From Proteobacteria bacterium SPGG2 (GTDB lineage: Bacteria; Pseudomonadota; Gammaproteobacteria; Acidiferrobacterales; SPGG2), in the NCBI GenBank assembly GCA_001643475.1, contig LXTK01000235.1:1-26070 (forward strand): a stretch of DNA of 26,070 bases, written 5' to 3'. Numbering within the stretch: position 1 is the first letter of the stretch; each line of letters starts with the position of its first letter. Of the stretch, positions 6,717 to 15,176 are shown piece by piece. The notes beneath the pieces are model-generated. The model was not told where the DNA came from. It was given only the letters and a program-made list of their open reading frames with translations, and searched no databases. Made by a program: the position numbers and the translations under genes.

Positions 6717-7595
6717 TCAGAACTTACCGCCCCAGTGGAGTTTCGTTCGCAATACATCATAATGATTGCGTCCGCTGGGGTGCCACAGACAAATAGAGTG
6801 CTGGGCGCGACGAACCGATATGCGGTCTTCGTCTTGCAGCGGATAGTTTAACTGTCCATCCAAGGTTACATGGGCACGCTGATCTTTTGTGCGGGTCATT
6901 ACAATCTCAACCACACTGTCGCTACTTACCACGATGGGTCGATCGCTAAGCGTGTGTGGGCAAATAGGTACCAATACTATCGCTGAGAGCGTCGGGTGCA
7001 AAAGCGGCCCACCGGCAGATAGGGCATAGGCAGTGGAACCAGTCGGGGTGGCAATGATAATACCGTCGGCCGCCATCCCATTTACGAATTCACCATCGAG
7101 ATAAGTCTCAAACTCGATCAAGCGTGCTAACTGACTCTTGTTGACGATAACGTCGTTGAACGCGTTCGAATTGTGCACGATCTTGCCCTGGCGTTGGATC
7201 GTGGCCGAAAGCATGAAACGTTGCTCCATCTCGTAGTCACCATCCAACATTCTGCCGATGTCGGGGAGCATGTTCTCCGCGGGAATGTCGGTGAGAAAGC
7301 CCAGTCGACCAAGATTGACACCGATCAGCGGTACCCGCCAATCGGCAAGATTTCGCGCCACATTTAGCAGCGTGCCATCACCGCCAATAACGATTGCGAG
7401 GTCGATTTGTTTACCGATATCCGCAATTGGCAGACTATCGGGGGCAGGTTTGTCGACGAGCTTCGCCGTGGCCTCATCGAGCAGAACATTGTATTTTCGG
7501 CTTCGTAGAAATTTGCAAAGCCGGGTTATCTCACCGCCACTTGCCCTACTGCCGTATTTTCCGAACAACCCGATGGTTTTGATGTCAGCGCCCAT
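6717..7595 (-). CDS. nadK: NAD kinase
   Basis: NAD kinase phosphorylates NAD to NADP using ATP. The 292-residue product has the family marks GGDGTLL at residues 71-77, NLGRLGFLTDI, and ATPTGSTAYALSAGGPLLHP. The NE-type motif reads FNDVIVN, with D in place of the more common E. I chose ATG 7595 because GAGG lies 6 bases upstream; ATG 7607 would add four residues. The gene leads a leftward unit nadK-recN-acetyltransferase and diverges from hrcA, as in several gammaproteobacteria that carry hrcA. Confidence 0.96.
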   Translation of the reverse strand: MGADIKTIGLFGKYGSRASGGEITRLCKFLRSRKYNVLLDEATAKLVDKPAPDSLPIADIGKQIDLAIVIGGDGTLLNVARNLADWRVPLIGVNLGRLGFLTDIPAENMLPDIGRMLDGDYEMEQRFMLSATIQRQGKIVHNSNAFNDVIVNKSQLARLIEFETYLDGEFVNGMAADGIIIATPTGSTAYALSAGGPLLHPTLSAIVLVPICPHTLSDRPIVVSSDSVVEIVMTRTKDQRAHVTLDGQLNYPLQDEDRISVRRAQHSICLWHPSGRNHYDVLRTKLHWGGKF

Positions 7596-7752
7596 GGGCG
7601 ACCTCATGATGACTCGACGCTAAACTAACACGGGGCGCTAATAGCGCCAATCAGCCCTAACCATGGACCAACGGCGTTCTCTACGCACGCGAGACGCCTC
7701 CGGGGCTAATGGTTGGACTCGAGTATCGAGCAAACCAAGGACGCCTCTCAGC

Positions 7753-7781
7753 TTGAGATTTGGCACTCGATCACCTAGAGT
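7753..7781 (+). promoter_or_regulatory. Candidate sigma-70 promoter of hrcA, overlapped by CIRCE
   Basis: TTGAGA (7753-7758) and TAGAGT (7776-7781) are separated by 17 bases. The -10 region lies inside the CIRCE operator, the arrangement expected for repression by HrcA. Confidence 0.55.
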
Positions 7782-7786
7782 GCTAA
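7760..7786 (+). promoter_or_regulatory. CIRCE operator (HrcA binding site)
   Basis: TTGGCACTC (7760-7768), nine bases, then GAGTGCTAA (7778-7786). This matches the CIRCE consensus TTAGCACTC-N9-GAGTGCTAA at all positions but one. It lies 25 bases before the hrcA start codon, so HrcA most likely represses its own gene and perhaps the genes behind it. Confidence 0.95.
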
Positions 7787-7811
7787 TCCTGAAAAGGCAA
7801 CGTAGACCGAG

Positions 7812-8855
7812 ATGCCGGACTTACTCAGACGCGCTGAATTTTTGCTCAAGATACTGGTAGAGCGCTATATCGCTGAGGGACAACCCTTGGGCTCGCGGAC
7901 GTTGGCCAAACAGTCAGGGCTTGACCTTAGCCCCGCCACGATCCGCAATGCGATGGCCGATCTCGAAGACATGGGGTTGGTGAAGTCGCCCCACACCTCG
8001 GCGGGACGGGTTCCAACTCAACTCGGTTACCGAGTGTTTATCGATAGTCTGCTGACCGTGCAGCCACTGAACGCTGAAACAATTCGCCAGGTCGAGGGCG
8101 AGTTCGTGGTTGGCACCGACCCCCAAAAGTTGGTGGAGACTACGTCCCTTCTATTGTCTGAGGTGACGAAACTGGCGAGCCTTGTTGTGGTGCCGCGACG
8201 AGAAGAGCAGCTGGTTTTCCGTCAGCTCGATTTTGTTGGTCTTTCAGGATGTCGCATCCTCGTCATTCTGGTTACGGAAGACGGGCAAGTCCAAAACCGG
8301 ATCATAGACACAGAGCGAGGCTACTCGCCGGCCGAACTTGTACACGCCGCCAATTACTTCAATGACAAATATGGTGGCGTTGCTATTAGTGAGGTCAAGC
8401 ACATTCTCTTAGCAGATATGCAAAGGACCACCGAAGAAATGCAGCGCATGATGGAGCTGGCACTCGAGATGACTCGCAAAATGTTTGTTGAGCCGACTGA
8501 TGAGGGTGATGATCTGCTAGTGAGTGGCGAGTCTAATCTTATGGATTTTCCCGAGCTTGGCGATATTCAAAAGCTGCGCAAGCTGTTCGATGCCTTTACC
8601 GCTAAACGCGATCTAGTGCACCTGCTGGATCGGAGCATGCGCGCTGGCGGGGTCAAGATTTTTATTGGTCGCGAGTCCGGTTACGAGGCGCTCAAAGACT
8701 GTAGTGTGGTGGTGGCGCCGTATATGGTTGATGGGCAGGTAGTAGGTACTCTCGGCGTAATCGGGCCAACCCGCATGCCCTACGAACACATTATTCCTTT
8801 TGTCGATGTGACCGCCAAGCTGTTGGGTGGCGCGTTGTCCTCCATAGGGCGTTAA
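7812..8855 (+). CDS. hrcA: Heat-inducible transcription repressor HrcA
   Basis: HrcA represses heat-shock genes by binding CIRCE. The 347-residue protein has the N-terminal winged helix (RRAEFLLKILVERYIAEGQP, then LSPATIRNAMADLEDMGLV and SPHTSAGRVPT) and the C-terminal GAF-like dimer region ending in GVIGPTRMPYEHIIPFVD. Length matches the family. The start at ATG 7812 sits right behind the CIRCE element. HrcA together with sigma-32 control is unusual compared with E. coli, which lacks hrcA, but is found in other proteobacteria. It heads the grpE-dnaK-dnaJ cluster. Confidence 0.97.
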   Translation: MPDLLRRAEFLLKILVERYIAEGQPLGSRTLAKQSGLDLSPATIRNAMADLEDMGLVKSPHTSAGRVPTQLGYRVFIDSLLTVQPLNAETIRQVEGEFVVGTDPQKLVETTSLLLSEVTKLASLVVVPRREEQLVFRQLDFVGLSGCRILVILVTEDGQVQNRIIDTERGYSPAELVHAANYFNDKYGGVAISEVKHILLADMQRTTEEMQRMMELALEMTRKMFVEPTDEGDDLLVSGESNLMDFPELGDIQKLRKLFDAFTAKRDLVHLLDRSMRAGGVKIFIGRESGYEALKDCSVVVAPYMVDGQVVGTLGVIGPTRMPYEHIIPFVDVTAKLLGGALSSIGR

Positions 8856-8903
8856 GCCCTAAATTCTGTTGCGTCCTCGCATCGAATGCGATGCGGGGCC
8901 ATG

Positions 8904-8931
8904 CTTGAAAACCACAAGCCCGCCCCCATAT
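8904..8931 (+). promoter_or_regulatory. Sigma-32 heat-shock promoter of grpE
   Basis: CTTGAAA (8904-8910), 13 bases, then CCCCATAT (8924-8931) is an exact match to the sigma-32 consensus CTTGAAA-N13-14-CCCCATNT. Transcription should start near 8939, giving a leader of about 28 bases before the grpE ATG. Confidence 0.92.
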
Positions 8932-8966
8932 AAAATACTTCTGTCCTTGGACGGGGGGAGGGTTGT

Positions 8967-9611
8967 ATGAGCCGGAAAAAGCAAGTAGGGGACACGCCGG
9001 CAGTTTCCAAGACCGCAAAGCCAAAGAAACAGGCCCGACCAGATGCGAAGGCTGGGCCGCAAGCTGACGTGGGCCCCAAAGCCGATACCCCGTCTGACGC
9101 TGATATTATTAGCCAACTGCAGGCCGAACTCGAAGCGGCGCACGCAAAAGCGGCAGAGGACCTCGATAAATTTCTGAGAGCCAAAGCAGAGACAGAAAAT
9201 GTCCAGCGTCGAGCTCAGGTCGAGGTCGGCAACGCGCGCAAGTACGGTATTGAGCGATTTGCAGCTGAACTACTGGCAGTTTGCGACAGTCTCGAACTGG
9301 CGCGTACCGTCGATAGCCAGCAAGAGAACCGGAGCGCCCTCGAGCAGATGCACGAGGGGTTGGATCTCACGCTCAAATTGCTGGATAGCGCATTCCAGAA
9401 GTTCTCCTTGACGGTAATCGACCCCCAGGGCGAGAAATTTGACCCGGAAAAACACCAGGCCATGAGCATGGTGGAGAATGACGAGATTGCCCCTGGCTAT
9501 GTGATCCAGGTGGTGCAGAAAGGCTACCTGCTGCACGATCGCCTGCTACGTCCAGCCATGGTGTTGGTGGCTAAGGCGCGCGAGGCAGAGGGCTCGGGCG
9601 GAGCCGCTTGA
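8967..9611 (+). CDS. grpE: Nucleotide exchange factor GrpE
   Basis: GrpE releases ADP from DnaK and acts as a heat sensor in the chaperone cycle. The 214-residue protein starts with about 45 residues rich in lysine, alanine and proline, probably disordered. A long helix (AELEAAHAKAAEDLDKFLRAKAE), RRAQ and the beta domain with FDPEKHQAMSMVE, YVIQVVQKGYLLHDRLLRPAMVLVAK follow. ATG 8967 has the strong site GGGAGGG about 5 bases upstream. Its stop codon overlaps the -35 box of the next sigma-32 promoter. Confidence 0.97.
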   Translation: MSRKKQVGDTPAVSKTAKPKKQARPDAKAGPQADVGPKADTPSDADIISQLQAELEAAHAKAAEDLDKFLRAKAETENVQRRAQVEVGNARKYGIERFAAELLAVCDSLELARTVDSQQENRSALEQMHEGLDLTLKLLDSAFQKFSLTVIDPQGEKFDPEKHQAMSMVENDEIAPGYVIQVVQKGYLLHDRLLRPAMVLVAKAREAEGSGGAA

Positions 9612-9634
9612 AATAGTCCGAATGGGCCCCATTT
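9607..9634 (+). promoter_or_regulatory. Sigma-32 heat-shock promoter of dnaK
   Basis: CTTGAAA (9607-9613), 13 bases, then CCCCATTT (9627-9634) matches the sigma-32 consensus exactly, with the same 13-base spacer as the grpE promoter. The -35 element contains the grpE stop codon TGA (9609-9611). A start near 9642 would leave a leader of about 50 bases before dnaK. Confidence 0.92.
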
Positions 9635-9692
9635 CATCCCCATAACTCGTGGGTGATCCTTGGTGGGGTGTGAACTTGCAGAGGAAACGAAC

Positions 9693-11627
9693 ATGGCAAA
9701 AATTATTGGCATCGATTTGGGAACGACTAACTCCTGCGTGGCGATCATGGAGGGGAGCAAGGCCCGTGTGATCGAGAACAGCGAGGGCGATCGTACTACT
9801 CCATCGATTGTCGCGTTCACTGACGACAACGAAGTCGTCGTCGGTGCGGCTGCGAAACGGCAGGCCATTACCAATCCCCATAACACGATATTTGCGGCCA
9901 AGCGACTCATCGGGCGCCGTTACGATGAGGATGTTGTGCAGCGGGATATCAAGCTAATGCCCTACAAGATCGTAAAAGCCAAGAACGGGGATGCCTGGGT
10001 CGAAATAAAAGGTAAGCAAATGGCGACTCCTGAAATCTCGGCCCGCGTCTTACAGAAGATGAAGAAAGCGGCTGAAGATTATCTGGGCGAGCAAGTCAAA
10101 GAAGCGGTTATCACCGTCCCTGCCTACTTCAATGATTCACAGCGCCAGGCGACTAAGGATGCAGGACGCATCGCTGGACTCGACGTCAAACGCATTATCA
10201 ACGAGCCGACGGCGGCTGCGCTTGCCTTTGGTATGGATAAGAAAGAGGGCGATCGCAAGATAGCGGTGTATGACTTGGGCGGCGGCACATTTGATATCTC
10301 TATAATCGAAATTGCCAACGTGGATGGCGAGCATCAGTTCGAGGTGCTATCTACGAACGGTGACACTTTCCTTGGTGGCGAAGATTTCGATCGGCATCTA
10401 ATCGACTATCTTGTAGATGAGTTTAAGAAAGACAACGGTATCGATCTACAAAACGATCCCTTAGCGCTTCAACGCCTGAAGGATGCGGCCGAAAAGGCCA
10501 AAGTCGAGTTGTCATCGGCGCAGCAAACAGAGGTTAACCTACCCTATATAACCGCCGACGCCAGTGGGCCTAAACATCTGCATATAAAGGTCACACGCGC
10601 CAAGCTCGAGGCATTAGTGGAGGATTTGATCGTGCGTACGATTGAGCCCTGCAAGATTGCACTTAAGGATGCCGGGCTTAAGGCGAGTGAAATTGAGGAC
10701 GTGATCCTAGTCGGTGGGCAGAGCCGAATGCCCAAGGTTCAAGAGGTGGTAAAGGATTTCTTTGGCAAAGAGCCGCGTAAGGACGTGAATCCGGATGAGG
10801 CCGTGGCCGTGGGAGCTGCCATACAAGGTGGTGTGCTCGGTGGCGATGTGAAGGACGTACTGTTGCTGGATGTGACACCGCTTTCGTTGGGCATCGAGAC
10901 ACTGGGTGGTGTCATGACCAAGTTGATCCAAAAAAATACGACCATCCCGACTAAAGCCAATCAGACTTTTTCGACGGCAGAAGACAATCAGACCGCTGTC
11001 ACCGTACATGTGTTGCAGGGTGAGCGTGAAATGGCGGCCGGTAACAAATCATTGGGTAAGTTTGATTTAACCGAGATTCCGCCTGCGACGCGTGGATTGC
11101 CGCAAATCGAAGTGACGTTTGATCTCGATGCGAACGGCATCCTACACGTGTCGGCCAAGGACAAGGCTACCGGCAAGGAGAACAAGATCGTAATCAAGTC
11201 GAGCTCTGGGTTAAGCGAAGCCGAGATCGAACAAATGGTCAATGATGCTGAGGCCCATGCCGAGGAAGACAAGAAGGCACGGGAGTTGGTAGAAGCGCGC
11301 AATCAGGCAGACGCTATGATTCATGGTGTGCGAAAGTCTATGAGTGAGATCGGTGATAAGCTGGATGTTGACGAAAAGGAAAAGATAGAATCCGCTATTA
11401 AGGACCTTGAATCGGTGGTGAAGGACGACGACAAGGCCGCCATCGAGCAGAAGACTCAGACGCTAACCGAGGCCAGTCATAAGATGGCCGAGCAAATGTA
11501 TGCACAAGCCAGTGAAGCAGAGGCCACTGCGAGTGCCGAGGCCGAAACGAGCAGCGGTGAATCAAAGGATGACAATGTCGTCGATGCGGAATTTGAGGAA
11601 GTAAAGGACGATAAAGGCAAGAAGTAA
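9693..11627 (+). CDS. dnaK: Chaperone DnaK (Hsp70)
   Basis: DnaK is the ATP-driven Hsp70 that folds and protects proteins together with DnaJ and GrpE. The product from ATG 9693 is 644 residues. GAGGAAA is 6 bases before this ATG, so the frame's extension to 9660 is not used. The actin-like ATPase carries GIDLGTTNSCVAI at the start, AVYDLGGGTFDISI and VILVGGQSRMP; a linker near DVLLLDVTPLSLGIET precedes the substrate domain. The acidic tail ends in EEVKDDKGKK. All parts are intact. Confidence 0.99.
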   Translation: MAKIIGIDLGTTNSCVAIMEGSKARVIENSEGDRTTPSIVAFTDDNEVVVGAAAKRQAITNPHNTIFAAKRLIGRRYDEDVVQRDIKLMPYKIVKAKNGDAWVEIKGKQMATPEISARVLQKMKKAAEDYLGEQVKEAVITVPAYFNDSQRQATKDAGRIAGLDVKRIINEPTAAALAFGMDKKEGDRKIAVYDLGGGTFDISIIEIANVDGEHQFEVLSTNGDTFLGGEDFDRHLIDYLVDEFKKDNGIDLQNDPLALQRLKDAAEKAKVELSSAQQTEVNLPYITADASGPKHLHIKVTRAKLEALVEDLIVRTIEPCKIALKDAGLKASEIEDVILVGGQSRMPKVQEVVKDFFGKEPRKDVNPDEAVAVGAAIQGGVLGGDVKDVLLLDVTPLSLGIETLGGVMTKLIQKNTTIPTKANQTFSTAEDNQTAVTVHVLQGEREMAAGNKSLGKFDLTEIPPATRGLPQIEVTFDLDANGILHVSAKDKATGKENKIVIKSSSGLSEAEIEQMVNDAEAHAEEDKKARELVEARNQADAMIHGVRKSMSEIGDKLDVDEKEKIESAIKDLESVVKDDDKAAIEQKTQTLTEASHKMAEQMYAQASEAEATASAEAETSSGESKDDNVVDAEFEEVKDDKGKK

Positions 11628-11753
11628 TTCCGGTCGCGGTGTGGCCCGTCGTTTGCATTCGCCCCGTCACGCCTGAAGCGCGTTGCTACATTTCGTGCGG
11701 CACGGTCTGCTCTAGATCGATGCCGTCGTTGTTTTTTGCATGCAATTGATACC

Positions 11754-12881
11754 ATGTCACAGCGGGATTACTACGAGGTCTTGGGCGTACCTAAAAACGC
11801 CTCAGAAGCTGAGATCAAAAAGGCCTATCGCCGGTTGGCGATGAAGCAGCACCCTGACCGCAATCCCGGTGACAAAGATGCCGAGGCCAAGTTCAAAGAG
11901 GCCAATCAGGCCCACGAGATCCTAACCGACCCCCAAAAACGTGCCGCCTACGATCAGTTCGGTCATGCGGGTATCGATCCGTCCATGGGTGCCGGTGGAT
12001 TTCACGGGACGACTGCTGCGGGCGGCTTCGCCGACATCTTTGGCGATGTCTTTGGTGACATCTTTGGTTCCAGTCGACGTGCTGGGCCTAGCGTCCGTCG
12101 CGGCGCTGATCTGCGCTATAGCCTAGTGTTAACCTTGGAGCAAGCGGTGCATGGCGCCACCGTCAAAGTTCAGGTCCCCGCTTTAGATAGATGCGAAACC
12201 TGTCATGGCACTGGCGCCAAGGCGGGCACTTCACCCGAGGCCTGCTCCACTTGTGGCGGTCATGGTCAAGTGCGCATGCAGCAAGGATTCTTCTCGATCC
12301 AACAGACCTGTCCCAACTGTCGCGGCACTGGCAAGGTCATTGCCCAACCCTGTAGCGAGTGCCGTGGGCAAGGCCGTGTCAAACATACGAAGACACTGTC
12401 GGTTAAGGTTCCAGGCGGCGTTGATGAGGGTGATCAGATTCGGTTAGCGGGCGAAGGCGAGGCTGGTGAACACAACGGGCCGCCAGGCGATCTTTATGTC
12501 GAAGTCCGCGTCAAGCCGCATGAGATCTTCAAGCGCGATGGTGATGATTTGTATTACGAGACGCCGGTGAGCTTCGTCACCGCAGCCCTTGGGGGTGAGC
12601 TAGAAATCCCAACCCTGGATGGTCGAGCCAGTCTCAAGATTCCCGCCGAGACGCAAACCGAGCGCCTGTTTCGACTGCGGGGCAAAGGGGTAAAGAATGT
12701 CCGCAGCAAGCATGTTGGCGATCTCTATTGTCGCCTGAGCATCGAAACCCCGATTAAGTTGACGGATAAGCAAAAGGCACTTCTGCGTGAATTTGACACC
12801 GTAATGCGACGCGATGGTAGCCGCCATAATCCACGCGAGGAATCCTGGCTTAGCAAAATCAGGACGTTCTTGAGCAAATAG
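11754..12881 (+). CDS. dnaJ: Co-chaperone DnaJ (Hsp40)
   Basis: DnaJ delivers substrates to DnaK and stimulates its ATPase. The 375-residue protein is a complete type I Hsp40: J domain with HPD at residues 33-35, a Gly/Phe-rich linker (about 75-110, with repeats such as FGDVFGDIFG), four CxxCxGxG zinc motifs and the C-terminal substrate domain. ATG 11754 is preferred because SQRDYYEVLG is the family N-terminus; ATG 11736 would add six residues. The ribosome binding site is not obvious. The 126-base gap after dnaK holds no clear promoter or terminator, so dnaJ is probably co-transcribed. Confidence 0.98.
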   Translation: MSQRDYYEVLGVPKNASEAEIKKAYRRLAMKQHPDRNPGDKDAEAKFKEANQAHEILTDPQKRAAYDQFGHAGIDPSMGAGGFHGTTAAGGFADIFGDVFGDIFGSSRRAGPSVRRGADLRYSLVLTLEQAVHGATVKVQVPALDRCETCHGTGAKAGTSPEACSTCGGHGQVRMQQGFFSIQQTCPNCRGTGKVIAQPCSECRGQGRVKHTKTLSVKVPGGVDEGDQIRLAGEGEAGEHNGPPGDLYVEVRVKPHEIFKRDGDDLYYETPVSFVTAALGGELEIPTLDGRASLKIPAETQTERLFRLRGKGVKNVRSKHVGDLYCRLSIETPIKLTDKQKALLREFDTVMRRDGSRHNPREESWLSKIRTFLSK

Positions 12882-12969
12882 TCTAACTTCGCAGTCGGGG
12901 TGGTCCGCATTAGCGTGGCCACCGTAAATCATTTATCCTCGTACACAAAATTCACCGCCGAGGGGATGT

Positions 12970-13767
12970 ATGATCAGGGCCGCTGTTACCGGTGCCGCCG
13001 GGAGAATGGGTCGCAGTGTTATCGCAGCTGCGGTGCAAGCCCAAGACATCAAGATCACCGCCGCATTCGAGCGTGCGGATAGCAATGCTGTCGGGGTTGA
13101 TGCCGGTGAGCTGGCGGGGGTGGGGCGTCTTGACGTACCGGTGAGCACTACCGCGAGTGACGCAGACTTTGAGGTCTTAATAGATTTTTCTTATCCCGAC
13201 GCCATACTGAGCTACATAGATTATTGCTGCCAAGCCGGAAAATGTATGGTAATCGGCACCACCGGCTTCGATGAGCCCCAGCGGCAGCGAATCGTCGACG
13301 CCGCGTCTAACATAGCCATCGTGCTTGCCCCTAATATGAGTGTGGGCGTCAATCTTTGTTTTCGGCTGCTGGATATCGCCGCGCGCACGCTCGGTGATGA
13401 CGTGGATATTGAGGTGATCGAGGCGCACCACCGACATAAGAAAGACGCCCCATCGGGAACGGCGATCCGTATGGGTGAGGTGCTGGCGAGTGCGCTCGGG
13501 CGCGATCTGCAGGAATGCGCCGTCTATGGCCGGCAGGGCATTACCGGCGAACGTCCGCGCAAACAGATTGGGTTCCTAACCATTCGTGCTGGCGAAATCG
13601 TGGGCGAGCATACCGTTTTATTCGTAGATGACGCTGAGCGGGTCGAGATCTCACACCGGGCGCAGAGTCGAACGACGTTCGCCAACGGTGCCCTACGAGC
13701 GGCGCGTTGGCTGCGCAATCAGGACAAAGGTTTATTCGATATGCAGGACGTACTCGGCTTGCGTTGA
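12970..13767 (+). CDS. dapB: 4-hydroxy-tetrahydrodipicolinate reductase DapB
   Basis: DapB reduces 4-hydroxy-tetrahydrodipicolinate with NAD(P)H in the lysine/diaminopimelate pathway. The 265-residue protein has the nucleotide loop GAAGRMG at 8-14, the conserved GTTGF, PNMSVGVN, and the active-site stretch EAHHRHKKDAPSGTA. GAGGGG lies a few bases before ATG 12970. It follows dnaJ after 88 bases and is followed by a strong terminator, so it probably ends the dnaK transcript or forms its own short unit. Confidence 0.97.
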   Translation: MIRAAVTGAAGRMGRSVIAAAVQAQDIKITAAFERADSNAVGVDAGELAGVGRLDVPVSTTASDADFEVLIDFSYPDAILSYIDYCCQAGKCMVIGTTGFDEPQRQRIVDAASNIAIVLAPNMSVGVNLCFRLLDIAARTLGDDVDIEVIEAHHRHKKDAPSGTAIRMGEVLASALGRDLQECAVYGRQGITGERPRKQIGFLTIRAGEIVGEHTVLFVDDAERVEISHRAQSRTTFANGALRAARWLRNQDKGLFDMQDVLGLR

Positions 13768-13832
13768 TTTTGGGCCGCCGGTTACGTAAGATTCTCGGCC
13801 AACCAAGACTATGCCTGGCGTTTACGCATGCT

Positions 13833-13868
13833 AAAAAAGCGGGAGCCGCAAAATGCGTCTCCCGCTTT
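13833..13868. terminator. Strong hairpin terminator between dapB and carA
   Basis: AAAGCGGGAG (13836-13845) pairs with CTCCCGCTTT (13859-13868). Inside, after one mismatch, CGCA pairs with TGCG around the loop AAA. Together this makes a stem of about 14 pairs, preceded by a run of A and ending in a short T run. It ends the dapB transcript. It lies 58 bases before the carA start, so an attenuator role in a carA leader cannot be excluded. Confidence 0.85.
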
Positions 13869-13926
13869 CGTATATCTGTCTTTGGGATCCCTTATCTTTG
13901 TGTCGTGCGGCCGAGGAGATTAACGG

Positions 13927-15117
13927 TTGACACAGCTGGCCACGCTCGCGCTTGAAGACGGTTCTTTGTTTACGGGGATATCTATCGGTGTTCCCGGGCA
14001 AGCAGTGGGCGAGGTGGTGTTTAACACTGCCATGACTGGCTATCAGGAGATTCTTACAGACCCTTCCTACGCTAAACAGATTGTAACCCTCACGTATCCC
14101 CACATCGGCAACACCGGCACTAACGCGGAGGATATGGAGTCTGCCGCTGTGTTCGCAGCGGGGCTCGTGATCAGAGATTTGCCGTCTATCCATAGCAACT
14201 GGCGGGTTGATCGATCGTTGGCGGCATTCTTGCGCGAACAAAAAGTGGTGGCCATTGCTGGTATTGACACCCGTCGACTCACACGATTGCTCCGTGAAAA
14301 GGGCGCGCAAAATGGTTGTATCGTTACCGCTGGCCAGTCCCGCCGGATCAACAAGCGCGCTGCCGTACGCGCAGCACAATCGTTTGCCGGACTAAAAGGC
14401 ATGGATCTGGCTCAAGTTGTGAGCACAAAAGAACCCTATGAATGGACTGAAGGCAGTTGGCAGATTGGACGTGGCTTTCGCAGCCCACCGGTGACGCGAT
14501 TTCGTGTAGTTGCCTATGATTTCGGTATCAAACGCAATATTCTGCGCATGCTGACAGATCGCGGCTGCGCGGTCACGGTTGTACCGGCAAAGATCAGCGC
14601 AGCACAGGTATTGGCGCTCAAGCCTGACGGCGTGTTTTTGTCTAACGGTCCGGGCGATCCCGAACCGTGTACCTACGCCATTGAGTCAGTCGCGACGCTT
14701 GTGGATCGGGGTGTCCCTACCTTCGGTATCTGCCTCGGTCATCAGCTACTAGCACTCGCGGCTGGCGCGCGTACCCTAAAGATGAAGTTCGGCCATCATG
14801 GGGCGAACCACCCCGTTTTAGAACTGGATACGGGCCGCGTGCTAATCACCAGCCAGAATCACGGTTTCGCGGTCGATAGTGCCGACTTACCGCAAACGCT
14901 ACGAGTGACGCATCGCTCGTTGTTCGACGACTCCATTCAGGGTTTGGTCCACACGGATAGGCCGGCGTTTTCTTTTCAAGGTCACCCAGAGGCGAGCCCT
15001 GGCCCACAAGATATCAACGGCATTTTCGATCGCTTTATTGATTTGATGGAGAAACAGCTGCAGGTTTCGAGAAACAAGATGCAACGGAGTAAAGAAGGCA
15101 TAGCCAAAAACTTGTGA
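13927..15117 (+). CDS. carA: Carbamoyl-phosphate synthase small (glutaminase) subunit
   Basis: CarA splits glutamine and passes ammonia to CarB for carbamoyl phosphate, used in arginine and pyrimidine synthesis. The 396-residue protein starts at TTG 13927, 8 bases after GAGGAG, and opens with the family's ALEDGSLF and FNTAMTGYQEILTDPSY. The glutaminase triad is in place: Cys269 in FGICLGHQ, His353 and Glu355 in FQGHPEAS, the same numbers as in E. coli. carB follows after 59 bases. The strong terminator upstream means carA has its own promoter, which I could not place. Confidence 0.97.
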   Translation: MTQLATLALEDGSLFTGISIGVPGQAVGEVVFNTAMTGYQEILTDPSYAKQIVTLTYPHIGNTGTNAEDMESAAVFAAGLVIRDLPSIHSNWRVDRSLAAFLREQKVVAIAGIDTRRLTRLLREKGAQNGCIVTAGQSRRINKRAAVRAAQSFAGLKGMDLAQVVSTKEPYEWTEGSWQIGRGFRSPPVTRFRVVAYDFGIKRNILRMLTDRGCAVTVVPAKISAAQVLALKPDGVFLSNGPGDPEPCTYAIESVATLVDRGVPTFGICLGHQLLALAAGARTLKMKFGHHGANHPVLELDTGRVLITSQNHGFAVDSADLPQTLRVTHRSLFDDSIQGLVHTDRPAFSFQGHPEASPGPQDINGIFDRFIDLMEKQLQVSRNKMQRSKEGIAKNL

Positions 15118-15176
15118 CGTGGACGTTTTCGTAACTTGTACTTTGGACCTTGCCACTTGTATCTGAAGTTATTCTT

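Noticed and set aside
7634..7648. Inverted repeat GGCGCT-AAT-AGCGCC between nadK and hrcA
   Set aside because: Short, no T run on either strand and no match to a known operator; not enough to call a site.
7663..7860. Small rightward frame starting at 7663 ahead of hrcA
   Set aside because: It overlaps the CIRCE site and the hrcA start in another frame and has no family features.
11628..11753. A separate heat-shock promoter for dnaJ
   Set aside because: The gap lacks CTTGAA and a spaced CCCCAT box; dnaJ is more likely read from the dnaK promoter.
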